From: DASVAL01 sp035649575
GTDB taxonomy: Bacteria > Planctomycetota > UBA1135 > UBA2386
Direction of reading: 5' to 3'
Assembly (NCBI GenBank): GCA_035649575.1
Contig: DASRJH010000172.1
Location: 1 to 24,043, forward strand
DNA length: 24,043 nt
Positions 6,659 through 14,808 of the stretch are shown here, piece by piece. The notes beneath the pieces are model-generated. The model was not told where the DNA came from and made no database searches. It was given only the letters and a program-made list of their open reading frames with translations. The position numbers and the translations under genes were made by a program. Each line of letters opens with the position of its first letter. Positions within the stretch are counted from its first letter, which is position 1.

Positions 6659-7342
6659 TTACCGGCCCAGCAGCGGTACGTCTTTGACGCTGCGGATCAG
6701 GGTCTGCTCCTGCGGGGAGTGCTGCGCGACGAGCTCGATCGCGCGCAGGCGCAGCTCGTAGTCCGAGGCAAACGTCTTCCACTGGGTGGTCATTGCCTTC
6801 TGGATGGCCTCGGCGGTCGGTGGTCTGGCACCGGCCGCGCGGGCAGCTTCGAGTTCGGCGTCGATCTGCGGCTGACGCAGCTCCTCGGGCAGTGCCTCCG
6901 CGCCGAAGAAGATCGGGGCGTCCTCGAGGCGGAAGTCACCGGGCACGATGACCACGAGTTTCCCGGACTGCTCGGGGAAGTTGACGCGTTGGGCGGTCTG
7001 CGCGCCGACGTAGAGCACGGGCTCCTTGACCTGCCGCGGAACGAACCGCGCGGGGTCGCCGGACAGCACGAGCAGCCAACCGCTGTTGACCAACGGCTGG
7101 TCGGCGCGCCAGAGGTGACGGAACGGCTTCTCGACCTGGAATCGCTCCGCTTGCACGAGCTCGAGCTGCACCTTCGGCAGCGGCGGCTGCGTCAGAGGCA
7201 CAACCGGCGTGAGCGGTGCGGGCGCAGCTTCGGAGGTGCGCGAGGAGGCGATGGTCAGGACGACGGCGATCGCGCCGAGGAAACAGATGCCCGTCAGCGA
7301 CTTGGCCCAACGGCTCGGATCAAACATCGTGGAGTGGTTCAT
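6659..7342 (-). CDS. Single-pass membrane-anchored protein of unknown function
   Basis: A 227-residue protein I do not recognise. It has a short basic N-terminus, one hydrophobic segment (about 17-34: TGICFLGAIAVVLTIASS), a Pro-rich linker (40-56), and then a presumably periplasmic or external domain. Visible patches include FRHLWRADQPLVNSGWLLVL, EPVLYVGAQTAQRVNFPE, and GKLVVIVPGDFRLEDAPIFFG, alternating in a way that suggests beta strands. The end is helical (DAELEAARAAGARPPTAEAIQKAM, then YELRLRAIELVAQHS). The start is ATG at 7342; a second in-frame ATG is at 7327. It begins 14 bases after the hydrolase stop, so it is probably translated from the same message. That suggests a partner or anchor role for the exported proteins upstream, but nothing in the sequence proves it. 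Confidence 0.7.
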   Translation of the reverse strand: MNHSTMFDPSRWAKSLTGICFLGAIAVVLTIASSRTSEAAPAPLTPVVPLTQPPLPKVQLELVQAERFQVEKPFRHLWRADQPLVNSGWLLVLSGDPARFVPRQVKEPVLYVGAQTAQRVNFPEQSGKLVVIVPGDFRLEDAPIFFGAEALPEELRQPQIDAELEAARAAGARPPTAEAIQKAMTTQWKTFASDYELRLRAIELVAQHSPQEQTLIRSVKDVPLLGR

Positions 7343-7356
7343 GGTTCGGCCCTGTT

Positions 7357-9831
7357 TCACTTGGTGGTCAGCTCGATTTCGTCGAACCCGAGGCGGCCCT
7401 GCAGCGAACCGTAGGTTGGGCCGAAACGGAAGTGGAGCTTCTTGACGTTGTCGAGATCGACATGAGAACCGTTGTTGCAGAAGTCGGTCAGCCGGATGCG
7501 AATCGTCTCGTACTCGCTGTTCCAACCGACTCCGGCCCCGCAGGTCGGATCCGTGTTGCGTTGGTATGGCTCTTCGATGCCGCCGCCATAGGCGCCGATG
7601 TTGATCGTGCCGACGTGACCCGCGCCGTCCTCGAGCTCGACCGAGAACGTCAGGTCGCCGAGCACCGCGGTCGTCAGTGGATGCCGCGTCGACTGCGCGG
7701 CGCGGAACGAAAGGTAGGCGAAAGAGCCGAAGTTCGGCCGATTCGTGGCAGTCGAGAGGTCGTAGGTCAAGAAGCTCGGAACGGCGCCCTGGAAGCTGAA
7801 CACCTCGGCGAAGCTGTTGCTGCGCTGTCCGCCGTTGCCCGAGAATTCGTCCATCGTGAAGCCGTTGAACGGATCGTTGATCTGGTCGGCGAAGTCGGCG
7901 TTCGCGTCGTCGGCGCGGCCTTCGGTCAGTGATGGCACGCCGATCGTCACGCTCGCGCCGCAGACCGCGATGTTCGGGCTCGTGAACGACTGGCTCTGGA
8001 AGTCGTCGATGATGTACTTCCCGGACTGCGCGTCGTCCTGGAACATCATGTTGACGTTCACGCCGGCCGAGGTCGGAGCTCCCACGGCCCGGAACGACTC
8101 GTATTGGCGCCACAGGTAGTCGCGCGAGGGGACGTCGCCCTTGATGTGATGGGACACCAACGCGAGCAGGTAGCCGCGCATGATGTTGTGCGTGGTCGCA
8201 AAGCCGATCAGGTTCGGGCCCGAAGCCCACGGGTTGCTGCCGCCCAGGTTCTGTCCGTTGTGCAGATCGCCGTGGCCCACGCCGTAGAGCGAGATCGACT
8301 GGCGCTTCCTCGTCGCGCGTTCGTGGATGCCATACCAGAACACGGCCGGGCTGCTCGCACAGCCGTTCACGTCCGAGTCGGCCTGCGCGACCCACAAGTG
8401 GAAGTTCGCATCGTGCGGGTGGGAGCCGTTGCCGTTGCCACCCAGGATCGGGGCCGACCCGTCCCAGCCGCCGAAGTCGACAGGCGCCATGCTCGACACG
8501 AGCTTGATGTCGGCGATCGTGTAGGCCGTCGGCATGGGCACGGCGGCGGCCCGGAACAACAGGTCGTAGGCGCGCGCGACACCGTCGCCGCCGCGGCTGT
8601 GGCCGATCCAGATGATGTTGTGGTTGTCGACGTGGGTGTTCAGCGCACCGGCTGCGATCGTGGCCAGGTTGGACAGGATGTACTGCGTGTTGGTCAGCGT
8701 CGTCACCGCAGCCGTGTGGCTGCCGGGCATCGTGTTGTTCTCGTGGCTCATCACGACGTAGCCGTACGATGCGAGGTGGTAGCCGATGTGATCGTACCAG
8801 AGGTAGTTGTGGCCATTGCCGTGGCTGACGACGACCAGCGGAAGCTGTCCGAGCGACGCGATGCTCGTCGGGTAGTAGGTCTTCTGGCCGAGGAAGCTGC
8901 CGCCCGTGTACGTGACCGAGCTGACCGCATACGGACCGGCCCCGGGCGCCGTGGCGAGGCCACCCGCTTGCAGGTTGCGACAGACGTAGAAGCCGCCCTC
9001 TTCGCCGTCGTAGCCGTCGATCAGGTCGACGCCGTCGTTGAACTGGCCGTCGCGGCCGATGTCGATCACGACGTCATATCCGACGCCGATCCGCGTGTCG
9101 GCCGACAACGCGGTCTCGACCGGTCCGAGCAGCGTGCCGTTGTCCAGCAGAAACGTGTTCTGTTGGATCGTGGTAGGTGCCGCCGGGAACGTGACCGTCT
9201 GGGGCGCGCCGCGCACGTCGACGAGTGCTGGAGTACTGACCCATTGCGCCGCGGTCTTGTTGGCGACGACATAGAGATCCACGGTCAAGCCGGCGACATA
9301 CGTGTATCTCGGATCGATGCCCAGCGAGACCGGCGCCTGCCGGTTGACCGCCGTGATGTGCTCGAAGAACGGGTAGGTCGCGAGCGGGTTGCCGGCGAGT
9401 TGTGGCCGCGCGACGAGCGTCTTCTGGGCGCCGTTCGAGATCGCCAAGCCCGTCGGCGTGCTCGAGTCGAAGGCGAGCGCCGCGAGATAGAACGTCTGGG
9501 CGTGCAGTGATTCCCAGTGCGGGATGAAGAGGTCGAAGGCCAGCGTCCCACCTGCCGGCACGGTGCCAATGCTCGCCATCACGAAGGCCGACGTGAAGCC
9601 GAGCGGCACCGAGAGTCCGAGCACCGTCGTGGGGCCCGGGTCGCTGTCGAGCATCAGGAGGACCGGCATGCCGACCTGACCACCGGTCACGGTGACGGCG
9701 ATTGTGCTGCCGAGCGGTTTGATGATCGAGGTCTGGCCGTCGAGAGCGAGCGTGAGCTGCGCACGGGCTTCGGCGGTCGCCAGCATCAGCGCGGAGAGTA
9801 TGGCAAACGAGGCGATGCGGTTGGGAGTCAC
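7357..9831 (-). CDS. Large secreted alpha/beta hydrolase with N-terminal beta module and C-terminal jelly-roll-like domain
   Basis: An 824-residue exported hydrolase. The signal peptide is SFAILSALMLATAEARAQ. Residues 36-140 form a beta-rich module also seen in two neighbouring secreted proteins. The alpha/beta hydrolase domain spans about 300-565. It has VVVSHGNGHNY (oxyanion-hole side), the nucleophile elbow GHSRGG with S412, an acidic candidate at D485 or D487 (VAQADSDVNG), and a His candidate at H520 or H524 (GVGHGDLHNG). This order fits dienelactone hydrolase- and polyester hydrolase-like lipases. Residues 600-824 are beta-rich (FTMDEFSGNGGQRSN, then LTFSVELEDGAGHVGTINIG, and LGFDEIELTT), perhaps a carbohydrate- or surface-binding jelly roll. 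The start is GTG at 9831 with AGG eight bases before. The gene follows the lectin gene by 70 bases. The substrate is unknown; an ester or polyester is a guess. Confidence 0.78.
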   Translation of the reverse strand: MTPNRIASFAILSALMLATAEARAQLTLALDGQTSIIKPLGSTIAVTVTGGQVGMPVLLMLDSDPGPTTVLGLSVPLGFTSAFVMASIGTVPAGGTLAFDLFIPHWESLHAQTFYLAALAFDSSTPTGLAISNGAQKTLVARPQLAGNPLATYPFFEHITAVNRQAPVSLGIDPRYTYVAGLTVDLYVVANKTAAQWVSTPALVDVRGAPQTVTFPAAPTTIQQNTFLLDNGTLLGPVETALSADTRIGVGYDVVIDIGRDGQFNDGVDLIDGYDGEEGGFYVCRNLQAGGLATAPGAGPYAVSSVTYTGGSFLGQKTYYPTSIASLGQLPLVVVSHGNGHNYLWYDHIGYHLASYGYVVMSHENNTMPGSHTAAVTTLTNTQYILSNLATIAAGALNTHVDNHNIIWIGHSRGGDGVARAYDLLFRAAAVPMPTAYTIADIKLVSSMAPVDFGGWDGSAPILGGNGNGSHPHDANFHLWVAQADSDVNGCASSPAVFWYGIHERATRKRQSISLYGVGHGDLHNGQNLGGSNPWASGPNLIGFATTHNIMRGYLLALVSHHIKGDVPSRDYLWRQYESFRAVGAPTSAGVNVNMMFQDDAQSGKYIIDDFQSQSFTSPNIAVCGASVTIGVPSLTEGRADDANADFADQINDPFNGFTMDEFSGNGGQRSNSFAEVFSFQGAVPSFLTYDLSTATNRPNFGSFAYLSFRAAQSTRHPLTTAVLGDLTFSVELEDGAGHVGTINIGAYGGGIEEPYQRNTDPTCGAGVGWNSEYETIRIRLTDFCNNGSHVDLDNVKKLHFRFGPTYGSLQGRLGFDEIELTTK

Positions 9832-9901
9832 GTGGATACCTGTTCGATGGGCCAGAGTGGTCAGAGGGAGCGGCCAGAGGTCGGTAAGCAGCGACCGGTG
9901 A

Positions 9902-11572
9902 CTAGAGATACGTGTAGTTGCAGGTGACGGAGCAGCCTCCAGGCGTCGTGATCACGCACTGCACGAGGCCCGGAGCATGGGGCGGCGTCAGGGCGATGAT
10001 GGCGGTGGCGCTTGCACTGCTGACGGTCGCCGGGTTGCCGCCGATGGTCACGCTCGTGCCGGGCGCGAAGCCCGTTCCGATCAGGATGAAATTGGCCCCA
10101 CCAGCCGACGTCCCCGACGTGGTCACCTGGTTCGTGATCACGGGCGTCGGGTTGAAGCCGGTGGTCGCCTGGGAGCCATCCGGGTTGCGGACGCGCAGCG
10201 TTGAGTCGCACGCCACGCCGGCCGGCATCGCGAACGTGATCTGTGTCGGGGTCACGGTCAGCGGCGGGACCGGGACGCTGTTGATGTCGAGCGTTGCGAA
10301 CGCCGAGAAGTTGTTGCCGACGACCGTGATCGTGCCGCCGAGCGGGGCCGAGTTCGGACTGCGCGACGTGATGGTCGGGGGCGGTGCCTGCGTGAACTCC
10401 ATCCCGATCGCGTTGGTCAGATCGATCCGTCCCGGATTCGCCGAGTCGGTGCCCATGATCGCCTGCAGCGTCAGCGGGAAGTTGAGGGCGATCCCGGGCG
10501 GAACGTTGACCGAGTAGGGCGCCACGAAGCTCCCGATGTCGATCGGCGCGATCAGCGGGAAGCAAGCCTGGCCAAACGGGGTCGTCGTGACCGTCGCCGC
10601 GCCGGCGATTCCCAACCAGGCACACAACACGAACGGAGCCGTGACCTCACTCGGTGGCGGCTGCAGCGACAACGACCACGGGTCGGCGATCGCGAGACGA
10701 ACAAGGCGGTAGAAGCCACCCGGCCCGTTGTTGACCTTCAACAGGTCGTAGGGCCCGCCGGCACCGACCAGGGCGTTGCCGATGTAGCAGGGGTCGGGCA
10801 GGTGGAACGAGACCCAGTCCCAGGAGCGCAGCTCCGAGATCTGGCCGCTCGGGCCCGACGTCGTCGACGCCGTGAAACCGACCCATGCCATGCCGCCGCT
10901 GAGACCGAGTCCACCCGTGCTGCCGCCGGTCAACTGCGTGCCCCCGTTCTCGAACGTGAACGGCGTCGTGAACAGCGGCGTGGTCATGTTGTCGAGGAAG
11001 ACCGTGAGGTTGGGGTGCAGGTAGTTGACTTTGATCCGATGCACCACACCGTTGCCGAAATTGATAGCCGGTGTGATGCGACCGATCGACACGCCTTCGT
11101 TCTCGCTGTTGCCGAGCGCTCCCACGGTGTGGATGCTGATCTCGTTGAGGCTCGTGTCGCTCAGGAAGCTCTGCTGCACCCGGTCCAGCTCGAACGCGAT
11201 GCTGTTGGTGATCGGCGTCCCGGTGACGCCGAAGCCGTAGCCGATACCCCAGATGCCGCCACCGATCGCGGCGGCACCTGCGGGCGAACCCTGGATCACG
11301 AAGGCCAAGCCCTCGGGGTTCGCGTTCATCACGAACTCGAAAATCGTCTCGAAACCCTCGCCGACGAGAACGGGCGTCGTGTACCAGACGCTGCCGGTGG
11401 TGGCGGAGACGCCGTTGGTCACCCGCAGTGCAGTGCCCGATTGAACCGCGGCACCGTTCAGCGTCAGCCCGCTGAGGCTCGAGAAAGTGGGATAGTTGAA
11501 GGTCTGTCCAACCACGGCTGATCCGAGCACGACGGTGGCGAGACAACCTGCGAAGAGTGGCGCGTAGTTCAC
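9902..11572 (-). CDS. Secreted L-type (legume-like) lectin with beta module and two IPT/TIG domains
   Basis: A 556-residue exported binding protein. After a signal peptide (LFAGCLATVVLGSAVVGQ) comes a concanavalin A-like legume lectin domain (about 25-255). Landmarks are GLAFVIQGSP (89-98), the metal-site strand NSIAFELD with E128 and D130, and VVHRIKVNYLHPNLTVFLD. Residues 274-393 are the module shared with two neighbours (PPGIALNFPLTLQAI, then RIDLTNAIG). Two IPT/TIG immunoglobulin-like domains end the protein (399-475, PTITSRSPNSAPLGGTITV; 478-553, VITNQVTTSGTSAGG). This architecture fits sugar binding at the cell surface or in the matrix. The start is GTG at 11572 with AGG seven bases upstream. 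The gene leads a same-strand run with the hydrolase and the membrane-anchored protein. The sugar ligand is unknown. Confidence 0.83.
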   Translation of the reverse strand: MNYAPLFAGCLATVVLGSAVVGQTFNYPTFSSLSGLTLNGAAVQSGTALRVTNGVSATTGSVWYTTPVLVGEGFETIFEFVMNANPEGLAFVIQGSPAGAAAIGGGIWGIGYGFGVTGTPITNSIAFELDRVQQSFLSDTSLNEISIHTVGALGNSENEGVSIGRITPAINFGNGVVHRIKVNYLHPNLTVFLDNMTTPLFTTPFTFENGGTQLTGGSTGGLGLSGGMAWVGFTASTTSGPSGQISELRSWDWVSFHLPDPCYIGNALVGAGGPYDLLKVNNGPGGFYRLVRLAIADPWSLSLQPPPSEVTAPFVLCAWLGIAGAATVTTTPFGQACFPLIAPIDIGSFVAPYSVNVPPGIALNFPLTLQAIMGTDSANPGRIDLTNAIGMEFTQAPPPTITSRSPNSAPLGGTITVVGNNFSAFATLDINSVPVPPLTVTPTQITFAMPAGVACDSTLRVRNPDGSQATTGFNPTPVITNQVTTSGTSAGGANFILIGTGFAPGTSVTIGGNPATVSSASATAIIALTPPHAPGLVQCVITTPGGCSVTCNYTYL

Positions 11573-11628
11573 GGCGATGCCTGCTGGGAGTTACGGAGAC
11601 CGACGCCGCTGCGACGGGGAAAGGGCGA

Positions 11629-11635
11629 ATGTATA
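11629..11635 (-). promoter_or_regulatory. Weak candidate -10 box upstream of the lectin gene
   Basis: The minus strand reads TATACAT here, about 57 bases before the GTG start, in an otherwise GC-rich region. A poor -35 match (TGTCCA, 11657-11652) stands 16 bases upstream. This is only a candidate. Confidence 0.28.
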
Positions 11636-11806
11636 CCGCATCGGCTCGGAATGGACAGGCCTCACCACGCGCGCGAGGCGCGGCTGCTCGGCAGGGTGAA
11701 TTTCCACCGCAGGTCCTCGCGTGTGTGCCTTCGCTCTTCTCGTCGCAATTGTGTGCCGTCACTCCGCGCCGACGACGTTGTTCGCGAGCGTAAACGACGA
11801 CGCGGA

Positions 11807-13849
11807 TCAGCCGCGTGGCCAGACGTTGTCCGCTTTGCTGCGATCAGGAAAACGTCCGGCCGGATCGAGCGCGATCTTCGTGATCGCGCGCGCACCGAAT
11901 TCCAACCTTGCCTCGAACGTGCGGTTGCCGGGAAACCAGACGTCCACCGGCCAGGTCACGATGGCCGAACCGTCTTGCTGCATCACGGCGTTTGCCATCG
12001 CGGCGGGAGCGGGCCCCTCGGCCGCGAACTCGACCTTGAGTACCACGGGCGACGGCATCTGTCCGTCCTGACGTACGGTGACCACCGTCTTGGAACCCGA
12101 CCCGCGCACGCTCTCGATCGACCCGTCGACCGACTCGGTGGTCCACAGCCAGTAGTACCAGAACCAACCGAGATCCCGCCCGAGCGCATGGCTCATGAAG
12201 AAGACGAAATCCCACGGTGACGGATGCTTGAAGGCCCACGCCTTCGCGTACCTGCTCATCGCTCGCTGCACCGCCTCGTCGCCCACGATGCCGCCGAGCA
12301 TCGAGAGCATCTGCGGCGCCTTGCCGTAGGTCTGGTTCGAGTACCCGTTGCCGGCGTAGTTCGCGTTCCACATCATCGGCGGTTCGTCCTCGTCCCCACT
12401 CCGCTGGCCATAGCTCTGGCCGTGGCCGTCGAGGCTCGGCGCCGTGCCGCGCCGGTGCGCATTCGACAGGATGTTCATGTACGTATTGAAGCCCTCGTCC
12501 ATCCACCCGTACACGGTCTCGTTGTTGCCGACCATCATCGGCCACCACTGGTGACCGGTCTCGTGGTCGGCGGCACCCTGATTGCTGTTGATGACCATCG
12601 GATACTCCATGCCCGCGCTCGGACCGTCCTGCAGCGTCAGCTGCGGGAACGGATAGGGCGCCCACAACGCCGAGTAGAACTCGAGCGCATGTCGCGTGAT
12701 CGGGCCCGCGTTGCGGAACCTGTTCTCCCTCGCGGGCAGGTGCACCATGTAGATCGGGATCGGTCCCTTCTCGGGGATCGTCGCGCGCGTCGCCTTCCAG
12801 ACGTAGTTCGCGGCCGTCGCCCACGCGAAGTCGTTGACGATGTCGGCGACGAAGTGCCAGGTCAGCTGGTCCCCGGGGGCCGTGCTGTTGCCGGGACCGA
12901 CCTCGTCGGGGCCGACGATGGTCACTACCTCGTCCGACGCGAGGACCAGAGCGAGGCGCTCGCGCGCTTTGGCGGTCAGCACCTCTTCGGGGTTCTGCAG
13001 CACGCCGGTCGCCGTGACGATCCATCCGCCCGGCACCTGCAAGCGCACGTCGAAGCGGCCGAAGTTGTTGTAGAACTCCGAGGGCCCGAGGTAGGGATTC
13101 GTGTCCCAACCACGAAGGTCGTCGTACTTCGCGAGCCGCGGATACCACTGCGTCGGTTGGAACAGCGTGTCGTTCCAGCGCTGCGTCATGCGGTGATTGC
13201 GGCCCGTGTCGCCGCCGGGCAGCTTCGTGTGCCATTCGATCTCGACCTTCGCCGTCGCGTGCGCCGCGATCGGCTCGGCGAGACGCACGATGGCGACGGT
13301 CTGGTCGAGCCCGGAGACGCTGGCAGCCCTCGGCTCGTTGCCTTCTGCTCCGGAGCGACGCGGACCCCGCGGCAAGAGGTCGACCTGCGCGCCATCGATC
13401 AGAAGACGCGTCACGACCATGCCGTCGGTCGTCTCCGCAGGCACCGAGGCGCCGCGCGGCACGCGTGGCAGGAAGATGTTGTGATCGAGCCGCAGCACGA
13501 GCATCGACAACTCGTCGGGGCTGTGGTTGTGCACGGCGATCTGCTCCTTGCCGAAGATCGATTGGGTCGCGCGGTCGAGCCGGGCCTCGATCGTGAAGTC
13601 GGTCTGCAGTTGCCAGTAGGCCTTTCCTGGGCGGCCCGTGAAGTCGCGGGTGCCGGCTTTCATCGCGCGTTGGATCGAGCGCGTCAGCGGCACGTCGCGG
13701 CGGATCGCTCGCGGCGTCGATGCGAGCCTGGCCCGCATCGTCTCGGCAATCGCATCGGGTGCAGGCGCCGGATCTGCCTGCGCTCGCAAGGAGCCGGGGG
13801 CCAGCAGTGCCAACGCGGTCGCGAGCGGAACGGCAAGGGATCGCATCAT
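11807..13849 (-). CDS. Secreted M1-family zinc metallopeptidase
   Basis: A 680-residue gluzincin of the M1 aminopeptidase family. The signal peptide is SLAVPLATALALLAPGSLRAQ. An N-terminal beta saddle domain (about 75-285) precedes the catalytic domain. GMEYP (413-417) replaces the classical GAMEN exopeptidase motif, HETGHQWW (from H429) holds two His ligands and the catalytic E430, and WMDEGFNTY (E452) gives the third ligand. A catalytic Tyr should lie in YSNQTYGKAP. The C-terminal about 120 residues form a beta domain (TVVTVRQDGQMPSPVVLKVEF). It lacks the long HEAT-like C-terminal domain of PepN, as do M1 proteins of the shorter bacterial type. The start is ATG at 13849 with GGAG eight bases upstream, and the next codon is also ATG. 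It is divergent from the peroxiredoxin gene. An external peptide substrate is assumed. Confidence 0.88.
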   Translation of the reverse strand: MMRSLAVPLATALALLAPGSLRAQADPAPAPDAIAETMRARLASTPRAIRRDVPLTRSIQRAMKAGTRDFTGRPGKAYWQLQTDFTIEARLDRATQSIFGKEQIAVHNHSPDELSMLVLRLDHNIFLPRVPRGASVPAETTDGMVVTRLLIDGAQVDLLPRGPRRSGAEGNEPRAASVSGLDQTVAIVRLAEPIAAHATAKVEIEWHTKLPGGDTGRNHRMTQRWNDTLFQPTQWYPRLAKYDDLRGWDTNPYLGPSEFYNNFGRFDVRLQVPGGWIVTATGVLQNPEEVLTAKARERLALVLASDEVVTIVGPDEVGPGNSTAPGDQLTWHFVADIVNDFAWATAANYVWKATRATIPEKGPIPIYMVHLPARENRFRNAGPITRHALEFYSALWAPYPFPQLTLQDGPSAGMEYPMVINSNQGAADHETGHQWWPMMVGNNETVYGWMDEGFNTYMNILSNAHRRGTAPSLDGHGQSYGQRSGDEDEPPMMWNANYAGNGYSNQTYGKAPQMLSMLGGIVGDEAVQRAMSRYAKAWAFKHPSPWDFVFFMSHALGRDLGWFWYYWLWTTESVDGSIESVRGSGSKTVVTVRQDGQMPSPVVLKVEFAAEGPAPAAMANAVMQQDGSAIVTWPVDVWFPGNRTFEARLEFGARAITKIALDPAGRFPDRSKADNVWPRG

Positions 13850-13980
13850 CGCAAAAGCTCCGGGGGGACGCAGCGGGCGGGGAATCTACCGCAAGCACCA
13901 CCGCGGCACGCACCTGCGGCTCGGCACAAGGTGCAACATCGGCGCCCCAACGGTGCCGGGGACGACCGAGGCCCGGGCCG

Positions 13981-14009
13981 TGGCACTTCACCGGCTCCCC
14001 CGCTCTAAT
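13981..14009 (+). promoter_or_regulatory. Candidate promoter of the peroxiredoxin gene
   Basis: TCTAAT (14004-14009) matches the -10 consensus at five of six positions. The hexamer 17 bases upstream is TGGCAC (13981-13986), a poor -35, so an activator or another sigma factor may be needed. A start near 14016 would give a leader of about 29 bases carrying AAGGA (14030-14034) ten bases before the ATG. The -12 half of a sigma54 promoter is absent. Confidence 0.4.
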
Positions 14010-14044
14010 CGGCCGCCCCCAATCAAACGAAGGAAACCAAATCC

Positions 14045-14734
14045 ATGTGCACCGCATCCCCCTCGACAACGCCGAATGCCGGCCTCCGCGAGCAAACGCG
14101 CTCGCTGCCGCGCATCTCGGAGACGGCCCCCGACTTCAAGGCCGTGACCACGCACGGCGAGCTGCAGTTCTCGGAGTGGCAGGGCAACAGCTGGACGATC
14201 CTGTTCTCGCATCCGGCTGACTTCACGCCCGTGTGCTCGACCGAGCTGACCGAGCTCGCGAAGCGCAGCAAGGAGTTCGAGACGAAGAACTGCAAGCTGA
14301 TCGGCGTCTCGATCGACAGCATCCACAGCCATCTGGCCTGGGTCGACAACCTCGCGAAGATCCTCGATGCGCCGCGGCTGCCCTACCCGCTGATCGCCGA
14401 CAGCGATCGCAAGGTCGCCGAGCTCTACGGCATGATCCATCCGAACGAGTCGGCCACGGTCACGGTGCGCGCGCTGTTCTACATCGACCCCAAACACACG
14501 ATCCGCGCGATCATCTACTACCCGCTGAACGTCGGCCGCAACGTCGACGAGATCCTCCGCGTGCTCGAGGCACTGCAGACCGCCGATACCAATGGCGTGG
14601 CGTGCCCCGTCAACTGGAAGAAGGGCGACAAGGTCATCGTGCCGCCACCCAAGAGCTACAAGGAAGTCGAAGCCCGAGCCGCGCTGCAGAACGTCGAACG
14701 GCTCGACTTCTACCTGATCAAGAAGAGCCTCTGA
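14045..14734 (+). CDS. Peroxiredoxin of the 1-Cys/Prx6 type
   Basis: A 229-residue cytoplasmic thiol peroxidase that reduces H2O2, organic peroxides or peroxynitrite. The peroxidatic motif HPADFTPVCSTEL places C64 after the conserved Pro and Thr, and R142 in VRALFYIDP completes the active site. The long C-terminal arm (NVGRNVDEILRVLEALQTAD, then PVNWKKGDKVIVPPP) marks the Prx6 subgroup, which lacks the VCP resolving motif of 2-Cys enzymes. Other cysteines are C2, C83 and C187. C187 sits in VACPVNW, where family members usually have Thr before PxNW, and could act as a resolving or redox-active residue. ATG at 14045 follows AAGGA. The gene is divergent from the M1 peptidase and convergent with the persulfide-dioxygenase-like gene. 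The regulator is not visible. Confidence 0.9.
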   Translation: MCTASPSTTPNAGLREQTRSLPRISETAPDFKAVTTHGELQFSEWQGNSWTILFSHPADFTPVCSTELTELAKRSKEFETKNCKLIGVSIDSIHSHLAWVDNLAKILDAPRLPYPLIADSDRKVAELYGMIHPNESATVTVRALFYIDPKHTIRAIIYYPLNVGRNVDEILRVLEALQTADTNGVACPVNWKKGDKVIVPPPKSYKEVEARAALQNVERLDFYLIKKSL

Positions 14735-14808
14735 CGGGGGGAACGCTGGCGGCGAATCCGCTGCCCGCCGCGGAGCTAGAGCAGAGCCTCGATCAGGTGG
14801 AGCTGTGA

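Noticed and set aside
8104..9510. Plus-strand open frame opposite the alpha/beta hydrolase
   Set aside because: Arg/Asp/Val-rich without motifs; the opposite strand has a full signal peptide and catalytic residues.
12224..14008. Plus-strand open frame of 594 codons opposite the M1 peptidase
   Set aside because: Low-complexity Arg/Val/His-rich translation, no motif, and covered by a clear M1 gene on the other strand.
13850..14044. Sigma54-type promoter suggested by TGGCAC at 13981
   Set aside because: The required TTGC-like -12 element is not present at the proper distance.
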